This document shows, in pieces, positions 48,001-59,142 of a DNA stretch of 64,000 bases. The DNA is from Saturnia japonica (Eukaryota; Arthropoda; Insecta; Lepidoptera; Saturniidae): the NCBI GenBank assembly GCA_033032175.1, contig CM065320.1, forward strand, positions 1,550,001 to 1,614,000, read 5' to 3'. How positions within the stretch are numbered: the first letter of the stretch is position 1; each line of letters begins with the position of its first letter. Under the pieces are notes generated by a model, which did not search any database, was not told the origin of the DNA, and was given only the letters and a program-made list of their open reading frames with translations. The translations under genes and the position numbers were made by a program.

Positions 48001-49057
48001 TCCGCCACTTCTGATAATTATCTCTGTAGTGAACCACTATCGGTCATTGTGTAAACGGGGCATTAGATGTCTCAAATAAAAAACAGGCACAGAAACACCT
48101 GGCATTAAGGGCACGTACACACGCTATGCCACTTATGTGAACCTATATTCACCGTACACGATGGTGTTACTCAAAAAAAATATTTTCAAGTTTACACCAG
48201 TTGCTCTCGCAGACTTAAAAATTGCAAAGGGCCATTCCAATACATGCCGTAGACCGTAGCGTGTGTGACCCACTTTATGATCGCGAAAGTGGTGGCGGTG
48301 TGAGAGAGGCAACTTAACACTTGGTCTTCCTCCCACGGCCGACGAACCTCCGACCTTTAGAAATGCGCTTGCAGGTGACTAGCTTCAGCAAGCTTGTCGT
48401 CCATGCATATTGCACAGGCCCGAGATGGTAGCGGGTTCTGTGCCTACACGACCTCTAAACTATAAGAAATTTCCGCGACCCGGGTACTGGTGCACGGAGA
48501 AAGCGGCCGAGCATAAAACATATCCCAGCGAAATAACATTTAAATGATACTTGTAAGCATTTAAATGTGACAAATATTGTTATTGATTACGCACAGCGTG
48601 AGAGGATAGATTAAGGAATGAAGAGAGGTAGGGAGGGCACTTACAATTTTTTTTTAGATTTCTCCCTATTTGGTGTCGCCCGACTGGTGGAATACCGTCC
48701 ACCCTACAGAAGATCGCAGCCAAATAACCTTGTGCTGTGTTCCTGTTTTGATTAGGGTTTCCTTGGGATTAGCTCCTTGGGGAAGGGAGGGTTCGATATT
48801 GGCGATGCGCTAGTGATACCTATTGTATTATAAGCGTCCATAGGCTGCGGTGCCCGGTTACCATTAGGCGAGTCGTATGCTCACTTCCCACCTTCGTAGT
48901 ATATAAAAGAGATTTTCTTTAAGTTTGTAATTCTTAGCCAGAAATGTTCGAGTTCGCTGTTCGAGCAACAAAACTAAATTACGCTCTATAATATCATGAA
49001 ATAATAATACTAATTTAAACTTACCATAAAAATAAGTAATACAAAGAATCGCTGCAT
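45098..49057 (-). CDS. Secreted two-domain ChtBD2 protein, 191 aa
   Basis: Minus-strand exons: 49057-49025 (11 codons, MQRFFVLLIFM, then GTAAGT) and 45640-45098, joined in phase 0 after TTACAG. The signal peptide MQRFFVLLIFMGLCNG is cleaved near GVSKA. Domain 1 (TEC to YKC) and domain 2 (YNC to YSC) each have six cysteines in ChtBD2 order, with the aromatic residues around the third and fourth cysteines. A C-terminal tail of about 45 residues follows, ending in a hydrophobic TLFSLLIFNYSLL, which could be a membrane or GPI-attachment signal. The intron is 3.4 kb and filled with retroposon and MITE fragments. Without the first exon the protein would lack both its signal peptide and the first three cysteines. 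Confidence 0.85.
46200..46490. repeat. Interspersed repeat fragment (CGACCACT / GACCCAGTCGGG)
   Basis: ACAACGGCGACCACTAAAAC resembles the 23160-kb-region block ACGGCGACCACAGAGAGATC, and GGTAACGACCCAGTCGGGGG with GCGACACACATAAAGCGTGT matches 21165-21285. In the intron of the 45.1-kb gene. Confidence 0.5.
47443..48064. mobile_element. Candidate MITE with inverted ends
   Basis: The left end TAATGGTGCATTTACACAAT GG is inverted at the right as AATGCCCCGTTTACACAATG ACC, about 22 matching positions with two or three differences. The interior has no ORF of interest. The target duplication is not clear, so the class is unassigned. Confidence 0.55.
48610..48885 (+). repeat. Retroposon fragment (CTCCTTGGGG family)
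   Basis: GATTTCTCCCTATTTGGTGT, CCCTACAGAAGATCGCAGCC, AAATAACCTTGTGCTGTGTT and AGCTCCTTGGGGAAGGGAGG correspond to the reverse of 38455-38645 and to 54145-54320. The longest copy in the window. Confidence 0.65.
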
Positions 49058-49181
49058 TTTAACTATCATCACAAAAAAGTTGGAACTTGTATTATAGTAA
49101 TTTAAGTATCAAAATTATAGTTAAAATAATCAAGTATATCCGAGGCACTCCAGTCTATGGCGCTTAGTGTTTTCTACGTAG

Positions 49182-49189
49182 ATATATAA
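49182..49189 (-). promoter_or_regulatory. Candidate TATA box of the 45.1-kb gene
   Basis: TATATA-type motif on the minus strand about 125 bp upstream of the start codon at 49057. Position and motif only. Confidence 0.35.
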
Positions 49190-49507
49190 GTATTTAGTAG
49201 ATATCACAGAAGAGATAGTGGCGCGGCGGAAACTGAAGCTATCCTAATTGCGTGACTCGGTTAGATGTTATTAATGATGAGAAAACTCATCGATACCCTA
49301 TATAGTAAATAATACATTAAATTTTATACTGTATGGGAAATTCTATACTTAGTTATTTTTTGTTATATGTTGGTTAGGTTATATTTTTTAAGTGATAACT
49401 ACTTGTTTTGGCGCGTTTGGTAGAGGGCAAAATTGACAGCTGTGTGCGCGTGCATCATGTGTGACGGAAGTGCGTCACTGATGATAATTTTGTGTTGTCA
49501 ATGTATC

Positions 49508-49615
49508 TTGTTTATGGTTAACCTACAGTACACCGAACATTTGGTAACTAAATTCAATATAACGTGTATTTGTCACACTTGACAGTGGCGAAATTGTCTA
49601 CTTAGGCAGATAGCC
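49508..49615 (-). repeat. About 100-bp repeat, inverted copy of 18553-18655
   Basis: CTACAGTACACCGAACATTT to TACTTAGGCAGATAGCCAAA, the reverse complement of the 18.55-kb block. Non-coding, class unknown. Confidence 0.65.
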
Positions 49616-51489
49616 AAAAATAAAAAATGTGAATTCATTTTACTTTGTTAAAATTATAACTATATATTTTATTAATTTAATTTTATTTAAAATTACTTTA
49701 TTTTTATGATTATTGCTTCATATAATTTACAAAAATATCGTATAAAATAAATTGCTATTTATGAAAAGAGCTGTTGAAAATGAATTGACATATGTATTTT
49801 TAAATCCTATTACATAATATACATTTTTAAAGATTATGTTATGTACATGGATGTATAAAAAAGGGGTGTGCATTGTATATTATAAATCTATACATTCGAA
49901 ATGTTAAATTTAAATGAATTCATTTTTATTTTTCCACGAATTTCAAAAAAATTTATATTAAACAACCTACTTACCGACCGAAGCGCTTCACTAAATTTAT
50001 TCAAGATAAACGTGATAATATTGTTTAAATATATCTCAACTACCTCAAGCTTTGCCTAGATTCTTTAGAATCGTATCATCACCTTGATGTTATTATAATT
50101 TTCTTAGTATGTGCTAGCCTTTTTGGACAATAAAAGTATGTAGAGTATTTACTTTTCTTGCAAAATGTATACTTATGTATTTATATATTTGTTTGCTTTT
50201 TATTTCGGTTCACGGAGTCCGTGCACCCTATCATGTGAGCTGTACTTATATAGGTAACAATTTATGTATACATATACACCTACACGTGGGCTTTTGAGTT
50301 TTCGCCAATTAACGCTATGACAAAGAATGTTACATAATTTAGGGGAAATTTTACTAATCAGAACTTATTACAAACAAACAGTTTTATCACCATCTGACAT
50401 CTGACTGACTAGTTACTGTTAAACCTCGACTAAGACAATATAACATTTTACGTCGTATATGAGGTAAAACTACAACCTAAGTTTTAATTGTTGTTAACAT
50501 CGCGTAAACGGATTTCACGTAGATTATTTTGCAAACTATCATACATTCTCGATGCGTAATTTTGTAAACAAGGTTTTTTGTAAATGATTTTATATGTCGT
50601 GTAATTTAAAGGTAATTGTTTATTTTATAGTATATTGTAAATTTCTAAGAATGTCTGTATAATATCAGCTAATATCAGAATAGGTAAAGAAGCTCTAAAC
50701 GAGCGGAAATAATTTTTCGTAATATTAATACATAAAGTATAAAAGCAGTAAACTAGAAGTAGCAAGTGCTACTGGCTCCAGCAGATAAGTATAATGTTTT
50801 TTTCCTACCCAAATGATATGGGCCCCGCCCGAAAGCTAAAATAACTAGTAACCTAATTAAGAAAATAAAAATGTTTATGAGGACTACCAGATGGGTTTAT
50901 TATTAAAGTTGACGATAATTTGATTTCATAATTTGTTACCAATTGGATGTTAAAATTCACAGCAATCTGTCGCAAATGGGCGCCAAGCTGACACAAAAGG
51001 TTGAAGATATTTTTTCTCCTTAAAATTATAAATTAAGTATTTTCACGAAAGACGTGATCCCAGACAAATCATTAAAAGTGTGCAAAATGTATTTATAAAT
51101 TTCAAAATTTTATTAATTTGATAAAATTGTACACATCTATTCGACGATGAGACCGAACAGCAATCGCCGACTCCAATTTGCTTGCAACTGGTGTTTTCCA
51201 ACTTTTGATGTCAATTTAAACATCACTTTTTGACAGCGGATTGACATCAATTTGCGTCAGTTTCGATGTCAGTTTCATACCAAATGATTATTGGAGTACT
51301 TACGTGTACATCTTTGATACTGTCGATATCTGTTCAACCATAACCGGCAGTCCTTCTTAATATTAGGCCATGTGGATCATAAATGGAATGCCTTTAAAGC
51401 TTGAACTCAGCCGTATCATCACTGAAAATCAGAAAAGTGGTTAAAAGTAGAGCAGATGGTGATAGGTAATTTTCCAATGTCCGCTTAGC

Positions 51490-51755
51490 TAGCTTCCCCT
51501 GTCAGCTTAGCGTGTTAACATCAGCTTAGGCCACATCACCACTTATTAAGATCAGATGAGATTGTTGTCAGACAGGTCATCTGACAAACAACGTCAACAA
51601 AGGTTTTAGGTCAAGAGGGTAACACGAGGTCTGGATCTCATGTGCAGCTGTCAGAACATACCTATAAGCGCTTGGAGACAGATTTTCAACTTGATGCTTG
51701 TAGCTAGCCAGGCGGCAATTAGAAAATTATCTACCACTATTCTATGGTTTTATCA
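51490..51755 (-). repeat. SINE-1 copy, inverted and rearranged
   Basis: The minus strand of 51620-51755 has GCCTGGCTAGCTAC, CAAGTTGAAAATCTGTCTCC and GTTCTGACAGCTGCACATGA, the SINE-1 body. 51500-51545 has the plus-strand 3' block (TTAGCGTGTTAACATCAGCT TAGGCCACATC), so two copies meet here. Confidence 0.6.
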
Positions 51756-51767
51756 CAACAATTAATT

Positions 51768-52085
51768 GAAGTAATAATGGCTCAGTTGCTAGCTTGTACT
51801 GACTCCGCGTCGATCGACGTGAGTTCGAATCCATGCAAGCTCAGGCTCTCAGTTAAGTAAAACGTCGTGATGAAACCATAATATGGTTTAGGACTTTTCC
51901 TAATGCCCGCGTGGCTAACTCCCATTCCTCAAATTGAATATCTGTCACCAAACACCAAAAGGTGTGTTCCGGCAGCTGCACTTTAGAACTACCTACTAAC
52001 CACTAGGCTTAGCGTGCTACCGTTTTGGGCCAAAAAGTCACTTAGGATCACGTGCGATTGTGGCCACAATGCTAAACTTATAACG
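51768..52085 (+). repeat. SINE-1, full-length, tRNA-derived
   Basis: The head has AATGGCTCAGTTGCTAGCTT (A box) and GACGTGAGTTCGAATCCATG (B box), 45-50 bases apart, then the TAATGCCCGCGTGGCTAACT, TTGAATATCTGTCACCAAAC and GTGTTCCGGCAGCTGCACTT body. Best-preserved copy in the window, about 320 bp. The A/B box layout shows a pol III, tRNA-type head. Confidence 0.82.
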
Positions 52086-52091
52086 GTAAAA

Positions 52092-52190
52092 ATAATCTTT
52101 CACCGAAAGCTCAGGCTCCTTGTAGGGATTCGAACTCACATCGATCGACGCCGTGCTCGTTAATGCTTCCACTAGCTATGTAACATTTTT
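52092..52190 (-). repeat. SINE-1 head, inverted
   Basis: The minus strand has GCCGTGCTC..., TCGATCGATGTGAGTTCGAA TCCCTACAAGGAGCCTGAGC: the B box and the start of the body only. Tail-to-tail with the copy at 51768-52085. Confidence 0.65.
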
Positions 52191-52744
52191 TAAGATTTTG
52201 GGCAAAGTGGAAATGCTAGCGTCAAAAAATAAAGAAAATAAATCGTGAGTTGATGCAGGTTAACGTTGACACAATCATAAGAATCTAAAAAAAATATCAT
52301 TAGTAACATACCGCGCTATTAAATAAACCAGTAATCTGCGATATATTTTTCAAACGAAGTTAATATGAGAGATGGATACCATTTGACAGTGTAAAACCCA
52401 TTAAGACTTGATTGAGAAAACATCTGTAAGTTACTAACACTGCGACTATAATAAAGATACTATTGGAATGATTTGCAATTTTATGGTTACATATTACATG
52501 ATTAATCCTATTGCGAGATAGGATAAACCCATGTTATTAGTCTTGGATTTTAATCTTTACTTAATTCGCAATGAAAACAAATCATCCATTTAATACCATA
52601 TTGCATTAAACATCTCATCGTAAACATTTATTACGTCTTTAGAACGAAAAGTGGAAAATATATCAAAGATGATCTAAAGTAAGAGAGTTAACACAGATAA
52701 TTTTTTTTGGAGATTAATCTCTACTTGGGATAAAATACTCCACC

Positions 52745-54000
52745 TTACAGAAGAACCTCACCGGTCGCATCTTCCGCTACCGAGTGGAAGGTGTACTTTC
52801 CACACCCCACCCCGTATGCTCGGGCATTCTGGCGCCTTGCCTTTTCAACGTGTACGTCAATGACTTACCCAGTCTCTCTGAGGTCGAAGTAGGTCTATAC
52901 GCTAACGATACAGTCATTTACGCTTCTGATAGGCACAGACTTCATCTCAGACACACCGTCCAACGTGCCGTTACCACTCTCGGTAAATGGTATCGTAAAT
53001 GACGCATAGCCATCAACCCCTCCAAAAGCGCCGTGATTATCTTCGACCCTAGCAAAAAAGAGATCCCCGAGGGTATCAAACCTCTCAAACTCTTTAAAGA
53101 CATGATCCCTGAGCCACCGAGAATAAATATCTCTTTGTGACCCTAGATAAAAAGATCACCTTCGACTCTCATGTTCGTACCGTTAGGAACAGAGCCGCAA
53201 TGGTCATAGGTCGACTACAGCCTCTAACTGTAAGCAAAATGTCCCTGAGACATAAGCTTACTCTATATAAAACGTGTGTCCGCCCGATTATGACATATAG
53301 TTGCGCCGCATTCGCACATATGTCAAAATCCAATATTCATACATTCCAAGTCCTCCAAACGCGATTCTTACGTAAAATCAACAAATCCCTTAGTACATTC
53401 GACAACAAGACCTCCATAGAGATATGGAACTTTCCTCGATCGAAACGTACATCAAATACCTCTCGAGATCATATTTCGACGCAGCGTCGAACAATCGCGA
53501 ATCCGTTGATCAAAGCCGCCGAGACTTATAACCCAAAACCGAACGACACCCGCGAACAAAGCCGGCCGTGTAATATCTTTACCGATCCCGTTGATAAGGT
53601 CGAGGAAATAAACAAATACTACTCCACCGTTTCTCCAAACAGAGCGTGCTCGCGCCCACGCCGGCGAAACCACTGTTCCCTCCGCAGGAGACGGGCAGCC
53701 AACTTCGGTCCCGCACACCCACCGCCGCGACCTCCCTCTCCCGCGGTAACTTGAGTTCCTAGATCTGTTCCTCGGTGTGAAACCCTTCAGTCTGGCAGCC
53801 GGGCGCGCAATACAGGTGACACTGCACTTGAAATAACTTAGCTATCCACACACATCATTATACACAATATGTTCATACATACGTGCACACCACACAGGTA
53901 TATAGGTTCTGTAAGATCACTAAATATATATACACATATTCCTTCTTTCCTTCCAGAAGGCAGGGAGGGACATGTATATAGGGAATTAATCAAATCGCGA
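52745..54000 (+). pseudogene. LINE reverse transcriptase fragment, jockey/CR1-like
   Basis: It begins inside the RT palm (VEGVLSTPHPVCSGI.APCLFNVYVNDLP) and reaches the catalytic box, which reads YANDT where an active enzyme has YADDT. A stop at 53001 and a frameshift near 53120 break it. The frame resumes from about 53137 with the thumb and C-terminal part (HKLTLYKTCVRPIMTYSCAA, LQTRFLRKI) to the stop at 53754. The 3' UTR continues to about 54000 and matches 37640-37800. No 5' end is present. Inactive. Confidence 0.8.
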
Positions 54001-54044
54001 CTTCTTTGCAATCTTCTTTGCCACCCTTGTGAGCTCGTTACCCA

Positions 54045-54325
54045 CGTTTTCGCGGCCGCCCCCAAGCCTGGTAAAGCTGTAAAAGCCATCAGCGGCTCTG
54101 TTTTTGGATAGGGCTCCGCAGGCTAACAGTAAGGTCAATAACAAAAAAAGACTTACGAAAGATCGCGGTTAAACAGCCTTGTGTTGTGTTCCTGCGGTAA
54201 GTAGGGTTTCCAAAGCTCCTTGGGGCAGGAGGGTTCAAGATCGGTAACGCGCTAGTGATATCTATAGTATTACAAACGTTCATATGGTACGGTAGCCACT
54301 TACCATCAGGCGGGTCGATGCCTTT
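54045..54325 (+). repeat. Compound retroposon tails
   Basis: 54045-54140 is the reverse of the CTTAGGGGCCC tail family (GCTGTAAAAGCCATCAGCGG; GGCTCCGCAGGCTAACAGTA). 54145-54320 belongs to the CTCCTTGGGGCA family and ends in the inverse of the CCACCTGATGGTAAG block. They directly follow the 52.7-kb LINE. Confidence 0.5.
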
Positions 54326-54775
54326 TTGCTTGCTTAATTTGCTCAAGCTAGAAAAATGGACAGCACTGAATACATAGTATTTGTTCCGTTCATCTTGATA
54401 AAAAAAATTTGGCTTACAGTGGCTGAATGGCTGGCTGGCTGCTACTCCCTCCCCATAAGAAAATTCGCTAGCTACGCCAATACTAATTTATGCTAACAAA
54501 GATATAAATAGTAAAAAAACAGAACACCAGATAAGTTTAAAAACTAAAGTCCGATCACAGAAAACATCGCGCTCTGAAAATTACAGTGTATATTTTTTTA
54601 ATGTGGTGATTAATGATTTAATGAAGGGTTGAAGGGTTATATTCTTAGACATACATTTAATTTTAATTACTGAATGAACGAGCTAGAAAAATATATTAGT
54701 TTTTACACACATACACGCAAAGTGATATATCATGTAATTTATTGAATTATATTTATCAATATATTACAAGCTAGA

Positions 54776-56060
54776 ATGACACGCTTCATGATCAACAATA
54801 GATATTTCAAGCCCAATCACCAGAAAGGGTTCTTGCCCGGTATTTCTGGATGCTTGGAACATAACATTTTACTAGCGGAAAGTCTCAAAGATGCCAGGAC
54901 ACATGAGAGACAAATAACAGTCTGCTGGATAGACCTTGAGAACGCATTTGGTTCAGTTCAGCATGAACTCATGAACTTCGCCTTGAAGTGGTATAACTTT
55001 TCCATTGTAGTTATTGACATAATAACTTCGTATTATTCACAATTAAAATTTACCATGTCAGCAAACAATGAACACACAAAGCCCCTACAATCTAATGTGG
55101 GGCTGTTCCAAAGCTGTTGTTGTCACCAATAGCATTTAATGTAGTTATAAATATTTTAATAGATAAATTAATAAGCCATGAAAAAAAAGAGGCTATCGGT
55201 TTAAAATTGGTAATAAATTCACAAAGTCAATCTTAGTTTTTGTAGATGACCTTGCAATACTGACACGTAATCCAAAACAATGTCAGGCACTTTTGAATGA
55301 AGTGGATGAGTTCTGTACATGGACTGATGGAATGAGGGCAAAACCAAGTAAATGCCATTGCCTGTGTCTGGGTAGACAGGACACTAAATATAGATCATAC
55401 GATCCAGGACTTTCAATAGTTGGGCAATGTGTTCCCACAGTTGTTGAAGCCGTGCCTTTCAAATTTCTTGGAAGAAGGATAGATTACAAGGGACGTACAC
55501 CACTCTTGGACGCAGTTGTCGATCTTTACTTAGTGACATCAATAAGGTAGACCTTCAGCCAATTAGCAATATTAAAAAAAGTTTGGATATACGACAACTA
55601 TCTTACATCTCGTCTGACTTGGCCTTTCCTGGTATATGACTTTGGTAAAAATCTCCTGGCAAAGATAGATGCAAATATCATAAAGATGTTGAGGTTATGG
55701 CTTGGACTGGCACATACGGCTGATCCCTCAACTTTATTTAGGGATTATAATAATTTTAAGATGAAATTAAAGAGGTCATCAGAACTCTATAAACACCTTA
55801 GATTCACCAAAATGTATGTCTTGGGGATATCCCAAGATTGATATAATTACATCTCTCCCAAAAGCCAAATGTTCCACAGAACTAGAGTTAAGTATCAATT
55901 CCATAAACAATTTATGGCAGGTGCACAGGTTGATAGACTGGGGTTGAGTTTGAGAAAGAAAAAGGATGACCGAGACACAATGAAATCCTTTCTACAACAA
56001 GATGAAAGTGACACCTATAGAGTGCACGCAATGAATTTAGAAATCCAAAACGAGTCCCAG
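54776..56060 (+). pseudogene. Second non-LTR reverse transcriptase relic
   Basis: RT landmarks in order: QKGFLPGISGCLEHN at about 54820, then CWIDLENAFGSVQHELM at about 54925 (RT motif with the first catalytic Asp), FVDDLAIL at about 55235 (the catalytic DD box), FKFLGRRIDYKGRT at about 55455, and a WLGLAHTADPSTLFRDY segment at about 55700. The frame is cut by stops and frameshifts at about 55130, 55195, 55545 and 55840. This family differs from the 52.7-kb LINE. Clade was not assigned. Confidence 0.78.
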
Positions 56061-56409
56061 ATGATGTGGTTGTTTCGTCATACAGACCAGACATATATAT
56101 ACGTCTATACGTATAGACCAAACGTATATTTATTCTCGAGAAATCAAGCGTATAGTACTTGTAGAGATTACTGTACCGTGGGAAACTAATATACCTAAAG
56201 ACCACGCAATAAAAATGAATAAATATTACGATCTATGTAACGAGTTCCAGAATCCATCCAGAATCCATGGAATGCTAAGATGTTTGTCTCTAGTATTTTA
56301 CCATAATTACATTAAATGTTAATATAACACGCCAAGCACTTCATAAGAATTGATTCTAAAATGTAATTGCAGAAACACTAATGGTTGTTTTGACAATAGA
56401 TTATACCTT

Positions 56410-56720
56410 GAGGGTAGTAGGTAGAAAGTGAGCTATGGAAAAAGCTATGGTCAGAGTTTCTCTGAGGGATATAATCAGTAATGATGTGATCAAACAGAAG
56501 ACTAGGGACTTAGCTCGCTGATGTGGCAGTGGGCTGGCCACATATGCGGGAGAACCGATAACCGCGTATAGGTAAACGAATTGTGGGACGCCCCTTGCAA
56601 GATTGAGCGACGCTCTACGCAGGATGGTAGGTTTCGATTGGACGGGTCCAGTGGCGCAGTGGCGATCCTTGGAGAGGACAGATATAGTGGACAGTAGACA
56701 GATATAGAAGAAAGATGGTG
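56410..56720 (+). pseudogene. RTE-type LINE 3' end
   Basis: The plus strand reads MEKAMVRVSLRDIISNDVIK then, with stops and frameshifts, the WQWAGH and GRPLARLSDALRRMVG-type segments that close the RTE ORF. A (GAT)n-like tail follows (GATGGTGATGATAATGATGC at 56713). Degenerate. Confidence 0.7.
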
Positions 56721-56724
56721 ATGA

Positions 56725-57130
56725 TAATGATGCTATAGCCATGCAAGCTCTTAAAATTGTTCTACTAACATATATTGCTATGCATATAGGTATATTCAAC
56801 TATATTATAAAGTAGCAATCACAGCTCTGTAGTAATTGCTGTAGTAATCTTAGTTTCAAAAAGTAATATAAATTGTAATGTGCCAAAAGCATACACTGAG
56901 AATGCTTATATAGGAAATAAAGAAGGTACATGCATCGATAAAAAAATTAATATAATAATTATATTTCACGAATATCATAAACAAAGGGATAATAGTACGA
57001 AGACTTATTAGGCGAAATTGTAGGTATGATAATTAATATGCATGATGTAGAATTTGTCTTAAAACGTTTTATGATTATAACATCAATGATGATAACTGAG
57101 AACAATTAGCAAAGATTAGTCCGATTATTG
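56725..57130. other. Intergenic upstream of the 57.2-kb gene
   Basis: AT-rich, nothing recognised. A TATATAT motif at 57167-57173 is only 34-40 bp before the start codon, and GATATAAC near 57133 is an alternative promoter element; neither is secure. Confidence 0.4.
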
Positions 57131-57206
57131 GGGATATAACATTTGCTATTTTCCTTGTAGTAGTAGTATATATGCTGGATGTTCGAAAACTTTGTTGAGA
57201 ACGAAA

Positions 57207-58914
57207 ATGGAGCATAAGACAACAGTCGTTTTTTTTCTCGTAAGTTTTATTTCTTTTTATATTATGTTGCTGTAGAACTGAATCTGATATAATATCTAAC
57301 AAAACTATTATTAAAGGTAATTGCAATCAATAATGTGAAATCTTTATTTATTAAAAAAAGAAAGAAAAATAGTTTATATTATATTTAATTTTATTTTCTT
57401 ACGTTTGGAGTACTCTGGAGCGCTTAACTGTATTGTATATAATATTACGCAAGTTCTCTAGCGATCTATAAATTATTCTTAAAATTATTAAAAGTAATAT
57501 GTTTAATAGGTACATATATCAGTAATAATTCCATAGTCATTTATTGTCGATAATTATCGATATTTTAATTATAATTTAACTTATTACTAAATTTTCTAAA
57601 CACTTAGGAGGAAACGTAGTCGGTAAAATATTTGAAGATTACGTAATAATAGAAATTTGTTGTTGTCGTGCTGTACCCGAACCAAAGATTTAATATAGAC
57701 TGGCTATAGGTTAAAAATAAGATGAGATCAAAGACGAAATAACCGAATAAAAAGCTAGACAGACAACTGTGACTCGTACCTGTTATTCTAATGTAATATC
57801 GACAAAATCATAAATTCGTATTCTTCTGTTTCCTCCGATCTAAAGTTAGACCGAAAAAAAAACCAAAACAGGAAAATCTCAAGGGTAGATTTTGATTGAA
57901 TGTCACAAAAATATTTGCTATAGTGCTATTAACCAGAGATAAAAGAGAAATATTTTTGTATGGACTGAACGCTGCCCGTATGTCCTCTTAAATTGGGTCT
58001 GATATTCATTAAAATTAGTAAAGTAGGTTCTGTCTCGCCATTCCGGCCTGTTTGCACAAATTTTGTTACAGAGTCTTGGAAAAATTGTAATAATTATAAT
58101 ATTATTTTAATAGATTTGGGAGTAACATCTATTTATCCTTTTGATATTTAAATAAAAAATAAGTTAAGTCATCGAGGTAAATCTGTTAGTTGCAGTTATG
58201 AAATATTTTGATTTTATTTTGTAAAAATATGGTTATTACTATTATTAGTATAAACGTATATTGTATAATTTTCAGATCCTTGCGGTGGCATGGCAAGTCC
58301 ATGCTGCAGTCAACTGCACAGAAACAGGCGCTGGAAGATTTGCCAACGACGATGATACGACATGCAAGAATTATACGCTTTGTGTCTACGACAGCTCCAC
58401 TGGTTCCTATTTGTCATACAATTATGTTTGTCCATCGACGTCCGTATTCAACCCCAATACAGCAATGTGTACCGCTTCCTCGAACTACGTTTGTAATGTA
58501 ACAACTACAAATTCGACAAATACTACATCTGTATGTACAGAAGACGGTTACATTGCTGATCCAGATTCAACAAATTGTACTACTTACATCGAATGCGTTG
58601 AAATTAACAGTACCTTTACAGAGACCACTTATACATGCCCTGATGATACGTACTTCGATCCGAATACTACTCTTTGCGAATCAAATTATACCTGTACAAC
58701 CAATTCGTCTTCATCGTCAAACACTACCACAACGTTTACTTGTACCTCCGCTGGAAGATTCGCAAACAGTTCAGATACTACTTGTAAGACATATTATTAC
58801 TGTGTATTAGCAAGCAATGGAACATATTTGGAGTACGATTATACTTGTCCGTCGACATCTGTGTTTAGTCCTACGGCAAAACTTTGCACCACGAGTTATA
58901 CATGTTCTTCCTAG
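57207..58914 (+). CDS. Secreted three-domain ChtBD2 protein, 223 aa
   Basis: Exons 57207-57239 (MEHKTTVVFFL, then GTAAGT) and 58276-58914, joined in phase 0 after TTTCAG. The signal peptide MEHKTTVVFFLILAVAWQVH ends near HAA before VNC. Three ChtBD2 domains follow: VNC to YVC, SVC to YTC and FTC to YTC, each with six cysteines. They are joined by short Asn/Thr/Ser linkers full of N-glycosylation sequons (NVTTTNSTNTT; TTNSSSSSNTTT). Domain 1 closely matches the single domain of the 39.5-kb gene (GAGRFA, TCKNYTLCVY), and domain 3 resembles domain 1, so the gene grew by domain duplication. Without the tiny first exon the reading frame has only a TTG start inside the intron. Expected in the peritrophic matrix or cuticle. 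Confidence 0.88.
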
Positions 58915-59069
58915 CATTAGAACATGGAGTGTAACAATTATTTATGATACACTATTGACCCAGGCTATTCATAAAGGACTTGAATTTATATCTTTAAAAT
59001 GTAACTATATATTAAGTACTTTTTTTCTGGTGTTTGTCAATGAGAGTAGGACTTATTTAATTGAATGAT

Positions 59070-59075
59070 AATAAA
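59070..59075 (+). terminator. Poly(A) signal AATAAA
   Basis: AATAAA about 156 nt after the TAG stop of the 57.2-kb gene. Confidence 0.5.
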
Positions 59076-59142
59076 TAGTCCTGTTTTTTTCTATATTATA
59101 TAGTTAGAACGTTTTTTTTTTATTATTTCTATTTCTGACGAA

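Larger units (their letters stand above)
49058..51480. other. Intergenic, upstream of the 45.1-kb gene
   Basis: Mostly AT-rich sequence with no gene seen. It contains the inverted partner of the 18.55-kb repeat (49508-49615). Confidence 0.5.

Noticed and set aside
51768..51845. Possible tRNA gene with GAGTTCGAATCC
   Set aside because: Same head occurs in other SINE-1 copies with the same body.
58208..58501. Overlapping frame in the 57.2-kb gene
   Set aside because: Alternative frame of a ChtBD2 exon, without domain or signal peptide.
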